A stretch of 12,967 nucleotides of DNA from an uncultured Oscillospiraceae bacterium (GCA_934659475.1 CAKUHX010000032.1:1-12967), one strand, 5' to 3'; positions 1-8,051 are shown, counted from the stretch's first letter. Translations and numbers: made by a program. The notes: generated from the sequence alone by a model not told the origin.

Positions 1-1703
1 TGCAGGGCGCGGCGGCAGATGGCGACAGCTTCGCCGCCACTTACACCTTCACGGTGGACACCCTGCCGCCCCAGCTGATGATCTCCGCGCCGGTGAACGG
101 CAGCTTTGTGGGCACCCACAAGGAGGGCCTTGATACCAAGGTAGACGGAAATGTGACCATCACTGGCGTTGCCGATGCCAATGCGGTTATTACTGTCATG
201 GCCAACGGAACCAAGATTTGCAGTCGGACTCTGAAGGAAAGTGAGTTTAACGCGGCTGACGGCGTGTTTGAGCTGACGCTCCAGATTCCGGATTTCAACA
301 GCGCCTCTCAGCACGACCTGACCATCACCGCCGCTGACGACGTGGGCAACACCACCGTGCCCCAGACCGTCACAGTCAGCCACGGCGGCCTGGCCGATCT
401 GGATCACCTGGAGATCATGGCGGACGGCCAGACCTATGGCACGGGCAATATCCCTGTCCCCGCGGCGGGGCTGAAGGATGTCCCCCTGACACTGGTGGGC
501 GTCACCTCCAACGGCACTAAGTTCGACCTCACCGGCTACAACGTCAGCTGGGAGATCACAACGGTCGAGGGCACCGCCTCTCTCTCCGACGGCGCATTGA
601 CCGCCGCAGCGCTCAGTCAAGGCATGGTCACCGGCAAGCTGGCCGTGGCCAACGGGGCCTACCGCACCGCGTCCCTGTGCTTCGGCGCACTGGCAAACCA
701 CATCGTAGCGGTCTCTTCCACCATCGGCGGCTCTGTCACCGGCGGCGGAGAGTATAACGGCGGCGAGACCATCACCCTGACGGCCACGCCGGACAGCGGC
801 TACCGCTTTGCCGGATGGGAGCTCACCGGCGCGACAGTGAGCGACCTGACCACCGCCACCATCACCTTTACCATGCCGGACAACGGCAACGTGACCGCTC
901 TGGCGCGGTTTGTCCCCAAGAGCGGCTCCGGCGGCAAAAAATACAGCCAGACCGTGGACGCCAAGGCCGGGGAGCTCGTCCGGATCACTCTGCCCGGCAC
1001 CGCGGGGGAGAACAGCGGACTGCCTTACTACATCGCGGAGGACGGCAGCCGGGTGTTCGTGCCCATCGCCGCCAGCATCAGCGGGCAGATGACCTTCCTG
1101 GCCCCCAGAAGCACCACCTATCACTTCATGGATCGCAATGAGACCTTTAAGGACATGGAGAGCCACTGGGCCAGAAGTGCGGCGGAGTTCGCCGCCGCCC
1201 GGGGCCTGTTTGCCGGGGTGGGGGACGGCCTGTTCGCCCCTGACCGGCCCATGACCCGGGCCATGTTCGCCACGGTGCTGTACAGTCTGGCCGACCGGCC
1301 CGCCGTGAGCGGCAGCAGCGCCTTCACCGATGTGGCCGACGGCGCTTGGTACGCCAAGGCGGTCACCTGGGGCCAGGCCAACGGCATCATCTCCGGCTAC
1401 GGGAATGGCCGCTTCGGCCCCGACGACCTGATCACCCGGGAGCAGATGTGCGCCCTGATCGTCAGCTACCTGCGCTGGGCAGGGCTGACGGCGGAGCGGA
1501 CCACGGCGGCCAACACCTTTGCCGACAGCGGCAGCATCTCCTCCTGGGCGCGGGACAGCGTGGCCTTCTGCCAGACCCGGGGCCTGATCTCCGGCCGCCC
1601 TGGCAACCTGTTCGCCCCCAAGGCCAACGCCACCCGGGCGGAGAACAGCGTGGTATTCCGGCAGATGATCCTGAACGTACTGACCACGATGGCAAAGCAG
1701 TGA
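1..1703 (+). CDS. S-layer homology (SLH) surface protein, C-terminal part (5' end outside window)
   Basis: The reading frame is open to the first base of the window (first full codon at base 3), so the protein begins upstream. An internal GTG at 54 is not a believable start because the Ig-like fold runs through it. In order the visible part contains: a bacterial Ig-like/adhesin-type beta region over about the first 110 residues; a second beta-rich region; an InlB-like divergent repeat around bases 700-910 (GGSVTGGG, GYRFAGW and ARF signature); and three SLH modules beginning near bases 1144 (FKDMESHWA), 1323 (FTDVADGAWY) and 1518 (FADSGSISSWA). SLH triplets anchor proteins non-covalently to pyruvylated cell-wall polymers, so this should be a cell-surface protein with its wall anchor at the C-terminus. 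The third SLH module is the most divergent. Its ligand or enzymatic role is unknown because the N-terminus is missing. A secreted protease gene follows on the same strand. Confidence 0.93.
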   Translation, partial: QGAAADGDSFAATYTFTVDTLPPQLMISAPVNGSFVGTHKEGLDTKVDGNVTITGVADANAVITVMANGTKICSRTLKESEFNAADGVFELTLQIPDFNSASQHDLTITAADDVGNTTVPQTVTVSHGGLADLDHLEIMADGQTYGTGNIPVPAAGLKDVPLTLVGVTSNGTKFDLTGYNVSWEITTVEGTASLSDGALTAAALSQGMVTGKLAVANGAYRTASLCFGALANHIVAVSSTIGGSVTGGGEYNGGETITLTATPDSGYRFAGWELTGATVSDLTTATITFTMPDNGNVTALARFVPKSGSGGKKYSQTVDAKAGELVRITLPGTAGENSGLPYYIAEDGSRVFVPIAASISGQMTFLAPRSTTYHFMDRNETFKDMESHWARSAAEFAAARGLFAGVGDGLFAPDRPMTRAMFATVLYSLADRPAVSGSSAFTDVADGAWYAKAVTWGQANGIISGYGNGRFGPDDLITREQMCALIVSYLRWAGLTAERTTAANTFADSGSISSWARDSVAFCQTRGLISGRPGNLFAPKANATRAENSVVFRQMILNVLTTMAKQ

Positions 1704-1718
1704 CCCCATAAGTGACAA

Positions 1719-1749
1719 GGCGCCCCCGCCCCATCGGGGCGGGGGCGCC
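1719..1749 (+). terminator. GC-rich perfect hairpin after the SLH gene, possible terminator
   Basis: A 14-bp perfect inverted repeat (1719-1732 with 1736-1749) has a 3-base loop ATC and starts 15 bases after the SLH stop codon. The position suits a terminator. It is not followed by a T run, so an intrinsic terminator is not proven. It could instead be part of the leader of the next gene, together with the hairpin at 1774-1794. Confidence 0.5.
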
Positions 1750-1773
1750 GAGACGTAAGAAAAGAGGTTTTGT

Positions 1774-1794
1774 CTCCGCCCCGGTGGGGCGGAG
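1774..1794 (+). promoter_or_regulatory. Hairpin overlapping the Shine-Dalgarno of the protease gene
   Basis: A 9-bp perfect stem (CTCCGCCCC with GGGGCGGAG, loop GGT) ends inside the GGAGG at 1791-1795. That GGAGG is the likely ribosome binding site for the ATG at 1805. The left arm of this hairpin can also pair with the right arm of the hairpin at 1719-1749, because the two share a CCGCCCC/GGGGCGG core. Translational control is an inference. Confidence 0.4.
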
Positions 1795-1804
1795 GCAGGA
1801 GCGG

Positions 1805-2752
1805 ATGACCCCGGGAAAGAGAGCGACTATGAGACGATGGATCTGTACCCTGCTGTGCGTTCTTCTGCTGCTGGCCGTCCCGGCTGGGGCGGCGGAGCAG
1901 GGCGTGCGGGTGGCCTTTCTGGACAGCGGCATCTCCCTGAAGCATCTGGACCCGGAGCGGGTGGAGGCGGGGGAGAACCTGATCTTCCCCGGCCGGGACA
2001 CGGACGACCGGGTGGGCCACGGGACGGCCACGGCGGGACTGGTGCTGGGGTCGGCGGACATGGGTCTGACCGGCCTGTGTCCCACGGCCACGGCGGTGCC
2101 CATCGTGTGCTATGACCGCTACCCCTCCGGCACCGCGGCCCAGGGGGACGGGACCACTCTGGCCCGGGCCATCCGGCTGGCGGTGGATGAATACGGCTGC
2201 CAGATCATCAACATCAGCATGGGCACGACCCAGGACAGCCAGGAGCTGCGCCAGGCGGTGGAGTACGCCCAAAGCCGGGGGATACTGCTGATCTCCGCCG
2301 TGGGCAACGACGGCCAGACTGCCCCGGAGCGGGTGTACTACCCCGCAGCCTATGACGGGGTGATCGGCGTGGGCGCAGTGGACGGGGAGGGGGCCGCCCC
2401 TTTTTCCCAGCGGCACGGCGTGGATGTGCTGGCCCCGGGCACAGATCTGGCCGTGGCCACCAACCGCAACAGCGCCAGCCCCCAGCGGCGCAGCGGGACC
2501 TCTTACGCCTGTGCCGTGGTCAGCGGCATCTGCGCCCGGATCTGGACGGAGGAGCCGGAGCTGACCGCCGACGAGGTGGAGCAGCGGCTGTTTGACATGG
2601 CGCGGGATGTAGAGGAGCCGGGCTTTGACGCAGACAGCGGCTGGGGGCTGGTGGAGCCTTGGGAGGATGCGCCGCAGCTTGCAGGGGCGTATCCCGCCGT
2701 GCGGGGCGCAGTAGCCGTGGCCCTGCTGACCGCTCTGATGAGCCTGAAATAG
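1805..2752 (+). CDS. Secreted subtilisin-like serine protease (peptidase S8), small form
   Basis: The S8 catalytic residues are all visible: Asp40 in FLDSGIS, His72 in GHGTATAG, the oxyanion Asn168 in SAVGNDG and Ser233 in GTSYACAVVSG. The N-terminus is a clear signal peptide: a basic stretch, then a hydrophobic core near residues 13-26 and an AGA-A cleavage area near 27-30. The protein should therefore be exported. The start at 1805 has GGAGG nine bases upstream; ATG 1829 (307 aa) would keep the signal peptide but has only a weak GAGAG. The frame also opens at a GTG at 1712, but that would run through a hairpin and give an arginine-rich head. Only about ten residues separate the predicted cleavage site from Asp40, so there is no room for an I9 propeptide. 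The C-terminus (AVRGAVAVALLTALMSLK) is hydrophobic and could be a membrane anchor. The usual Pro of GTSxAxP is replaced by Val. The substrate is unknown; the upstream SLH protein is one candidate. Confidence 0.9.
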   Translation: MTPGKRATMRRWICTLLCVLLLLAVPAGAAEQGVRVAFLDSGISLKHLDPERVEAGENLIFPGRDTDDRVGHGTATAGLVLGSADMGLTGLCPTATAVPIVCYDRYPSGTAAQGDGTTLARAIRLAVDEYGCQIINISMGTTQDSQELRQAVEYAQSRGILLISAVGNDGQTAPERVYYPAAYDGVIGVGAVDGEGAAPFSQRHGVDVLAPGTDLAVATNRNSASPQRRSGTSYACAVVSGICARIWTEEPELTADEVEQRLFDMARDVEEPGFDADSGWGLVEPWEDAPQLAGAYPAVRGAVAVALLTALMSLK

Positions 2753-2760
2753 ATCGGGAG

Positions 2761-2805
2761 AAAAGGACCGCTGCCGCCGGGAGATCCGGCGGCAGCGGTC
2801 CTTTT
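2761..2805. terminator. Bidirectional intrinsic terminator between convergent genes
   Basis: A perfect 20-bp stem (2761-2780 with 2786-2805) has a 5-base loop GAGAT. The stem begins with AAAA and ends with TTTT, so it works as a terminator in either direction. It sits 8 bases after the protease stop and 5 bases after the end of the convergent YgiQ gene. Confidence 0.93.
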
Positions 2806-2810
2806 GTGTC

Positions 2811-4814
2811 CTATTTTCGTTTCCGCGCGTTGGCCTTGGGCTTTGCCTTGGCCCAGCCCGCCTTGCGGGCGGGACGGGGAGAAGCGGGCCGTTCCGGCGG
2901 GTTTTTGCCCCCGGGGCGGGCCTTTTTCGCCTCCTGGGGCTTGTCCCTCCGGGCGGGCGGACGCTTGCCCGCGGGGCGCTCCTGGTCGGGAGCTTGTCCG
3001 GCGGCCCACTTGTCCGGCTTGACCAGACAGTGTTTGCCGTAGCCGATCAGATCCTCACGGCCGGTCTTGTGCAGGGCCTCCAGTACCAGCTTCCGGTTCT
3101 GGGGCTTGCGCCACTGCATCAAGGCCCGCTGCAGGGCCTTGTCGTGGGGCGTTTTGGGCACGAACACCGGCTTCATGGTGCGGGGGTCGATGCCCGTGTA
3201 CCACATGCAGGTGGCCAGGGTGCCCGGGGTGGGGTAGAAGTCCTGCACCTGCTCCGGCATGTGCCCCTGCTTGTTCAGCCACTCGGCCAGCTGCACCGCG
3301 TCCTCCAAAGTGCAGCCGGGGTGAGAGGAGATGAGGTAGGGGACCAGATACTGATCCATGCCGTACCGGCGGTTGAGCTTGAAGTATTTCTCCCGGAACT
3401 TCTCGTATACCTCGATATGGGGCTTGCCCATATAGTCCAGGGTGTGGGCCACGCAGTGCTCCGGGGCCACCTTCAGCTGGCCGGAGATGTGGTACTGGAT
3501 CAGATCGGTGAAGAACTCCCCGCTGGGGTCCTTCATGAGGAAGTCAAAGCGGATGCCGGAGCGGATGAACACCTTTTTGATGCCCGGGATGGCCCGCAGC
3601 TTCCGCAGCAGCATCATGTAGTCCGTGTGGTCGGCATCCAGGTTGGGGCAGGGCTCCGGCGCCAGGCAGGCCCGGTTCTTGCACATGCCGTACTTCAGCT
3701 GCTTCTGGCAGGAGGGGCGGCGGAAGGTGGCGGAGGGGCCGCCCACATCGTGGATATAGCCCTTGAAGCCGGGGTGATGGGTCAGGGCGGTGACCTCGCG
3801 GATCACGGACTCGTGGCTGCGGCTGGTGACGGTGCGCCCCTGGTGGAAGGCCAGGGAGCAGAAGTTGCAGGCCCCGAAGCAGCCCCGGTTGTGGGTGACG
3901 GAGAAGCGCACCTCCTCGATGGCGGGCACGCCGCCCATTTCGTCATACATGGGGTGAGGCTCCCGCACATAGGGCAGCTCGGCCACCCGGTCCAGCTCCT
4001 CCGTAGGCAGGGGATAGGCCGGGGGATTGACCAGCAGAAACTGCCTGCCGTGCTTTTGCAGGATGGCGCGGCCCACGGCGGCGTCGTGCTCCTGATACTC
4101 CACCATGTTGGCCCGGGCGTAGGCGGTCTTGTCCGTGGCCACCTCCTCGAAGGAGGGCACCTCCACATGGGGATAGGCGCAGACGCCGGGGTAGGACACG
4201 GCCACGCAGGTGCCCCGTACGTCGGTGATCTCCCCTACCGGGGTGCCGCTGGCCAGACGGGCGGCGATCTCCAGAGTGGCATACTCCCCCATGCCGTAGC
4301 TCAGAATATCCGCCTGGGCATCGAAGAGGACGGAGCGGCGCACCTTGTCCTCCCAGTAGTCGTAGTGGGCAAAGCGGCGCAGGCTGGCCTCCAGTCCGCC
4401 GATGACGATGGGGATGTCCCCGAACACCTCCCGCACCCGGTTGGAGTAGACGATGGTGGCGTGGTCCGGGCGCAGTCCGGCCTTGCGGCCGGGGGAGTAG
4501 GCGTCATCGTGGCGGCGCTTGCGGGCGGCGGTGTAGTGGGCCACCATGGAGTCGATGTTGCCGGCGGAGATCAGCACCCCCAGGCTGGGGCGGCCCAGAG
4601 CGGCGAAGGCGGCGGGATCGCGCCAGTCCGGCTGGGCCATAACGGCCACCCGGTAGCCCGCCGCCTCTAAGATGCGGCCGATGATGGCCGGGCCAAAGGA
4701 TGGGTGGTCCACATAGGCGTCCCCTGTGATCAGCAGAAAGTCATAGCTGTCCCAGCCGCGGCGGGCCATGTCCGCCCGGCTGACGGGGAGAAAAAGGTCT
4801 CGGTCTAAGGTCAT
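2811..4814 (-). CDS. YgiQ family radical SAM protein (UPF0313)
   Basis: The protein has 667 residues and opens with the family's typical [14 protein letters not shown] and [14 protein letters not shown] signatures. A radical SAM cluster motif CFGACNFC supplies Cys312, Cys316 and Cys319 for a 4Fe-4S cluster, so SAM-dependent radical chemistry is expected. The actual substrate of YgiQ proteins is not established as far as I know. A DUF3362-type C-terminal region follows (around [16 protein letters not shown] and YFIP-like FYPTPGT motifs). The last ~65 residues are a Pro/Arg/Lys-rich, probably disordered tail. The start at 4814 is chosen because AGGAGG lies 7 bases upstream (4822-4827 on the plus strand) and it matches the family's start. 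An upstream in-frame ATG at 4874 would overlap the preceding gene. It is the last gene of the minus-strand cluster, 56 bases after the phosphatase fusion. Confidence 0.95.
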   Translation of the reverse strand: MTLDRDLFLPVSRADMARRGWDSYDFLLITGDAYVDHPSFGPAIIGRILEAAGYRVAVMAQPDWRDPAAFAALGRPSLGVLISAGNIDSMVAHYTAARKRRHDDAYSPGRKAGLRPDHATIVYSNRVREVFGDIPIVIGGLEASLRRFAHYDYWEDKVRRSVLFDAQADILSYGMGEYATLEIAARLASGTPVGEITDVRGTCVAVSYPGVCAYPHVEVPSFEEVATDKTAYARANMVEYQEHDAAVGRAILQKHGRQFLLVNPPAYPLPTEELDRVAELPYVREPHPMYDEMGGVPAIEEVRFSVTHNRGCFGACNFCSLAFHQGRTVTSRSHESVIREVTALTHHPGFKGYIHDVGGPSATFRRPSCQKQLKYGMCKNRACLAPEPCPNLDADHTDYMMLLRKLRAIPGIKKVFIRSGIRFDFLMKDPSGEFFTDLIQYHISGQLKVAPEHCVAHTLDYMGKPHIEVYEKFREKYFKLNRRYGMDQYLVPYLISSHPGCTLEDAVQLAEWLNKQGHMPEQVQDFYPTPGTLATCMWYTGIDPRTMKPVFVPKTPHDKALQRALMQWRKPQNRKLVLEALHKTGREDLIGYGKHCLVKPDKWAAGQAPDQERPAGKRPPARRDKPQEAKKARPGGKNPPERPASPRPARKAGWAKAKPKANARKRK

Positions 4815-4870
4815 GCGGTCGCCTCCTGACGGAACGGCCCCGCCGGGATCGCCGACGGGGCGCAGAGTGG

Positions 4871-5935
4871 TCATTGGTCATATCCGATGTACAGCTCCAG
4901 CAGGCCGGGGCGCTCCGGTGCCGGGGCAAAGCCCGCCCCGGCCCAGACGTCCGCTGCCACCTCATCCGGCGGACACAGGAGCAGCCGGTCAAGTCCCATG
5001 GAGCGGAAGGTGGAGACCGCCTGTCCCACGAGCTGGAGGGCGGTGTACTCCACCCGGTATCCCGGCTCCAGATACAGGCGGGCGATCAGTCCCGCCCCCT
5101 GGGGGACATAGGCGGAGCCGTCCAGCAGGAGAAGGCCCACCGTCTGGTCCTTTGCCGCAGCGGAGAAGAGCTGCCGCCCTTCCCCCTCCGGTATGGCCAG
5201 TCCGGCGGCGGATAGGACCGCCACGTCCCGGGGCAGGGCCGCCGGGCGGAACCAGAGGTTCACCTCCTCCGCCGCGGCCTGCCTGCGCCACCAGGACTGG
5301 CGGCGCAGGGTGGAGATCTCATCGCTGAGATGGGAACTGTCCCCTTCGTACTCTACAGAGAACTGCGTCCCGTCAAAGGTGAGCAGGGTCACCGCCGTGT
5401 TGTCACAGAAGGGCAGGGCGGCCCAGCCGCTCTCCGGGATGCTCTGGGCCAGGGCAAGGAACTGGCGGATCACGGAGCCGTGGGCAAAGACGGCGATGGT
5501 GCGGCCGGCGTCGGCCACGGCGATCTGGCGCAGGGCGGCGTCGAAGCGGGCGGCGGCCATCTGGAAGGTCTCCCCCTCCGGGGCCTGCCAGGCGGGGTCG
5601 GTGCGGCTGAACAGGGCCATTTCTTCGGGGGCGTTATGGCGGGTGTCGCCGAAGGTGCGGTCCTCCCACCGGCCAAAGTCGATCTCCCGCAGGCCGGGGT
5701 GGGTGTGCAGCTCCAGCCCGCGGGGGCGGTAAATGGCCCCGGCAGTGGTCATGGTGCGGAACAGGGGGCTGGCCCACACCTGATCGATCTGCACGCCGTC
5801 AAAGCGGCGCTCCAGGGCCTTGATCTGAAGGCGGCCCCGGGGGGTGATCAGAGAGTCATACCAGCCGTGGATGCGGCGGTAGAGGTTGCCCTCGGCTTCG
5901 GCATGGCGGATCAGATAAATGGTGGTAGTGGTCAT
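4871..5935 (-). CDS. Histidine phosphatase domain fused to a GNAT-like domain
   Basis: The first ~200 residues form a histidine phosphatase (phosphoglycerate mutase-like) domain. They carry [10 protein letters not shown] with the phospho-accepting His11 and Arg10, an acidic [12 protein letters not shown] segment, and a second His152 in FAHGSVIRQ. From about residue 225 to the end the sequence looks like an acetyltransferase (GNAT) fold. This part includes an [14 protein letters not shown] strand, a helix ending [11 protein letters not shown], and a [10 protein letters not shown] segment near the end. The acetyl-CoA loop lacks a clean R/Q-x-x-G-x-G/A, so activity of this half is uncertain. I place the start at ATG 5935, which gives the typical [13 protein letters not shown] beginning with GGGAG 11 bases upstream. 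ATG 5944 (overlapping the previous stop as ATGA) and TTG 5953 are alternatives. The substrate is unknown. It is the third gene of the minus-strand cluster. Confidence 0.88.
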   Translation of the reverse strand: MTTTTIYLIRHAEAEGNLYRRIHGWYDSLITPRGRLQIKALERRFDGVQIDQVWASPLFRTMTTAGAIYRPRGLELHTHPGLREIDFGRWEDRTFGDTRHNAPEEMALFSRTDPAWQAPEGETFQMAAARFDAALRQIAVADAGRTIAVFAHGSVIRQFLALAQSIPESGWAALPFCDNTAVTLLTFDGTQFSVEYEGDSSHLSDEISTLRRQSWWRRQAAAEEVNLWFRPAALPRDVAVLSAAGLAIPEGEGRQLFSAAAKDQTVGLLLLDGSAYVPQGAGLIARLYLEPGYRVEYTALQLVGQAVSTFRSMGLDRLLLCPPDEVAADVWAGAGFAPAPERPGLLELYIGYDQ

Positions 5936-5940
5936 GCAGG

Positions 5941-6342
5941 TCATTTCTCCCAAGGCAGATCTTTATCTCGTTTTGGCCGGAACAGGCGGAAGGACGTGTC
6001 ATCCTTCTTCTGCTTAGTTTCCGGCGGGGCCTCCCCCTGCGGGGGACGGCCCGCGCCGTCCAGAGCGCAGCGGGGGCAGTTGATCAGGGTGCTGTGGACA
6101 AAGCCGCAGACCGGACAGGTCACCTGTTCGTCCTCCGGCTGCGCCCCTCCGGCGGCGGGAGCGGCGGCGTACAGCTCCGCCTTTCCGCAGGCGGGACAGA
6201 CGTAGACATCCACCGCCAGAGAGTCCTCCAGCAGGCTGAACAGCGAGCCGGCGGGGGCGCCCTGCCCCAGATAGGCGGTCTTCAGCTTGCACTCCAGGGG
6301 CTGGCCGCAGGCGGGGCAGAGACGTTCTGATGTATGTTCCAT
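5941..6342 (-). CDS. Small zinc-ribbon protein
   Basis: A 133-residue protein with four CxxC-type knuckles: CPACG near residue 9, CPACG near 54, CPVCG near 76 and CPRC near 89. The spacing suggests two zinc ribbons, one formed by the first two knuckles and one by the last two. The C-terminal third is charged and low-complexity. I recognise no enzymatic motif. Proteins of this kind bind Zn2+ and mediate protein or nucleic-acid contacts, but no function can be assigned here. The start at 6342 is supported by AGGAGG nine bases upstream. Its start lies four bases after the stop of the dihydroorotase-like gene. Its own stop lies just before, or overlaps, the start of the phosphatase fusion. Translational coupling within one operon is therefore likely. 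Confidence 0.85.
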   Translation of the reverse strand: MEHTSERLCPACGQPLECKLKTAYLGQGAPAGSLFSLLEDSLAVDVYVCPACGKAELYAAAPAAGGAQPEDEQVTCPVCGFVHSTLINCPRCALDGAGRPPQGEAPPETKQKKDDTSFRLFRPKRDKDLPWEK

Positions 6343-6346
6343 GGGG

Positions 6347-7621
6347 TCATCCCTCCTGATAGACGATCTGTCCCCCCGCGATGGTGTACCTCACCCGGCC
6401 TCTCATGGTCTTGCCGGCGAAGGGGGTGCTCCTGCCCTTGGATGCGAACTGGGCGGGATCTACCACCCACTCCTGATCCAGGTCGAAGATCACCAGGTCG
6501 GCGTCCGTTCCCACCGACATGCGGCCCTTGTTCACGTGGAGGATGTCAGCGGGGTTCGCGGTCATTTTTCGGATGATGGCCGGCAGCTCCACCTTCCCCG
6601 TGTGGTAAAGCCGGGTCAGCGATGCGGCCAGCAGGGTCTCCAGCCCCACCATGCCGCTGGGGGCGCGGGTGAGGGGGCGGGCCTTCTCCTCCGGGGTATG
6701 GGGAGAGTGGTCAGAGGCGATCACATCGATGGTGCCGTCCAGCAGGCCGCCAATGACGGCATCGATGTCCCGCTGGGTGCGCAGGGGGGGAGCCACCCGG
6801 GCGGCGGAGCCTTGGGTGAGTACCTCGTCCTCGGTCAGGGAGAAGTACTGGGGGCAGGTCTCGCAGGTGATGGGCGCGCCCCGCTTCTTCATTTTGCGGA
6901 TGATGTCTACGCTGCCCGCCGTGGAGACATGGCAGATGTGGACGGGGGCGCCGGTCTCCTCGGCCAGCATGGCGTCCCGCATGACCATCAGCTCCTCGGC
7001 GATGGACGGCCTGCCCTCCAGCCACAGCTGGCGGGACACGGCACCCTCGTTCACTGCCCGCCCGGCGGACATGGTGAACTCCTCACAGTGGCACAGAATG
7101 GGCAGCTCCAGTCTGCGGGCAAGGATCAGGGCATCCCGCATGAGGCCAGCGTTGACGATGCCCCGGCTGTCGTCAGACAGGGCGACGGCCCCGGCCTTTT
7201 TCAGGGCCTCGCTGTCGGTCAGCTCCTCCCCCAGCAGGCCCCGGGTCACGGTGCCCACGGGGAGGACCCTCGCGGGGCAGGGGGCGGAGCGGGTCAATAT
7301 ATCCGCGATCCGGTCGGGGCTGTCCAGCGGGGGCGTCGTGTCCCCCATGCAGGCCAGCGTGGTCACGCCGCCCCGAACGGCGGCGGCGGTGCCAGAGGAC
7401 AGATCCTCCCGCTCCGTCTGCCCAGGGTCCCGCAGGTGGACGTGCATATCGATCAGGCCCGGGGCAACGATCAGCCCGGCGGCGTCGATCACGCGGTCGG
7501 CCTCGGCGGACAGACCGTGCTCCAGAATGGCGATCTTTCCGTCCTCCACCAGCAGGTCCTGAAGGAGGACCGCGTGGGTCACCGGGTGGACCACCCGGCC
7601 ATTTTTGATCAGCAGTTTCAT
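6347..7621 (-). CDS. pyrC: Dihydroorotase-family cyclic amidohydrolase
   Basis: The 424-residue length and overall pattern match class I dihydroorotase, which cyclises carbamoyl-aspartate to dihydroorotate in cytosolic UMP synthesis. The metal ligands are in place: His60 and His62 in DMHVHLRDPGQ, Asp151 in LSDDSRG, His178 in LCHCEE, His231 in ICHVSTAG and Asp304 in SDHSPHTPEEK. Two substrate-loop features deviate from the consensus I know. The usual M-x-N-T-x-P loop reads MGDTTPP (residues 92-98), and the usual N-P-P-L-R reads A-P-P-L-R (277-281). It may thus be a paralog with altered specificity or a divergent PyrC. The start at 7621 has GGAGGG seven bases upstream; the frame extends to 7756 but without support. 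It is the first gene of the minus-strand cluster. No other pyr gene is nearby. Confidence 0.9.
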   Translation of the reverse strand: MKLLIKNGRVVHPVTHAVLLQDLLVEDGKIAILEHGLSAEADRVIDAAGLIVAPGLIDMHVHLRDPGQTEREDLSSGTAAAVRGGVTTLACMGDTTPPLDSPDRIADILTRSAPCPARVLPVGTVTRGLLGEELTDSEALKKAGAVALSDDSRGIVNAGLMRDALILARRLELPILCHCEEFTMSAGRAVNEGAVSRQLWLEGRPSIAEELMVMRDAMLAEETGAPVHICHVSTAGSVDIIRKMKKRGAPITCETCPQYFSLTEDEVLTQGSAARVAPPLRTQRDIDAVIGGLLDGTIDVIASDHSPHTPEEKARPLTRAPSGMVGLETLLAASLTRLYHTGKVELPAIIRKMTANPADILHVNKGRMSVGTDADLVIFDLDQEWVVDPAQFASKGRSTPFAGKTMRGRVRYTIAGGQIVYQEG

Positions 7622-7700
7622 GTATGATCCCTCCGGCGGTGGGGCCGCAGCGTCGAAATTTTTGTCGGTCAAAAAGAGATCCCCATCAGGATACGATTTT

Positions 7701-7729
7701 ATTATAGCGGAATACACAGGATTTAGCAA
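7701..7729 (-). promoter_or_regulatory. Sigma-A-type promoter for the dihydroorotase cluster
   Basis: On the minus strand TTGCTA (7729-7724) and TATAAT (7706-7701) are separated by exactly 17 bases. Transcription would begin near 7694 and leave a leader of roughly 70 bases before ATG 7621. I see no PyrR-type attenuator in that leader. A small TTTTTG/CAAAAA hairpin is present but no following terminator. Confidence 0.8.
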
Positions 7730-7803
7730 TGGATTTTTCCCCGCGGTCGGGCACAATAAAAGGGCGGCGGAAACGATCCGCCGCGGGGAAGGAGCGAGAG
7801 CAT

Positions 7804-7992
7804 ATGAGCTGTCATAACGAGGGCTGCGGCTGCGGAAAATTTTTTGTGGGGATGGGCCTGGGCCTGATGGTAGGCGCCGGACTGGGCATGACCATGTCCC
7901 CCAGCCGGCGGCAGGTGCGCCGGGTGGCCCACAAGGCGGCCCAGCGGGTGAACGAGGTCGTGGACGACCTGGCCGACGCCATGGGGCTGTAA
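7804..7992 (+). CDS. YtxH-like small membrane protein with N-terminal Cys cluster
   Basis: A 62-residue protein with three parts. Residues 2-12 are rich in Cys and His (SCHNEGCGCGK). A Gly-rich hydrophobic helix follows at about 13-31. The tail is basic then amphipathic (SPSRRQVRRVAHKAAQRVNEVVDDLADAMGL). The glycine-rich membrane segment followed by a charged helix resembles YtxH-type proteins, for which no biochemical role is settled. ATG 7804 has AAGGAG nine bases upstream. An in-frame ATG at 7729 would lack a ribosome binding site and run through an inverted repeat at 7764-7784. The gene is divergent from the dihydroorotase cluster and is followed by its own terminator, so it is probably monocistronic. 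The four clustered Cys/His residues could bind a metal, but that is a guess. Confidence 0.8.
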   Translation: MSCHNEGCGCGKFFVGMGLGLMVGAGLGMTMSPSRRQVRRVAHKAAQRVNEVVDDLADAMGL

Positions 7993-8012
7993 GAGAGAAA
8001 GAATAGCCCCAA

Positions 8013-8051
8013 AGCAGCCGGACGCCTTTGACAGCGTCCGGTTGCTTTTTT
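8013..8051 (+). terminator. Intrinsic terminator of the YtxH-like gene
   Basis: A 13-bp stem (8013-8025 with 8034-8046, one G-T pair) has an 8-base loop and is followed by a run of six T. It starts about 20 bases after the stop codon. Its descending arm overlaps the -35 box of the cdd promoter. Confidence 0.9.

Noticed and set aside
1712..1804. GTG at 1712 as the protease start
   Set aside because: It would add an Arg/Pro-rich head in front of a clear signal peptide and run through the hairpin at 1719-1749, with no ribosome site.
1466..2416. Minus-strand open frame across the SLH/protease junction
   Set aside because: It runs antisense to two well-supported genes and through two hairpins, and its composition is that of a shadow frame.
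2994..4670. Long plus-strand open frame opposite the YgiQ gene
   Set aside because: It is a mirror of the GC-rich YgiQ coding frame: Gly/Val/His/Gln-rich, with no ribosome site and no recognisable domain.
6287..7627. Long plus-strand open frame opposite the dihydroorotase-like gene
   Set aside because: Same shadow effect; the minus-strand frame has all catalytic motifs, a promoter and a ribosome site.
7622..7694. PyrR-type attenuator before the dihydroorotase-like gene
   Set aside because: The short leader has no recognisable PyrR-binding loop, anti-terminator or terminator.
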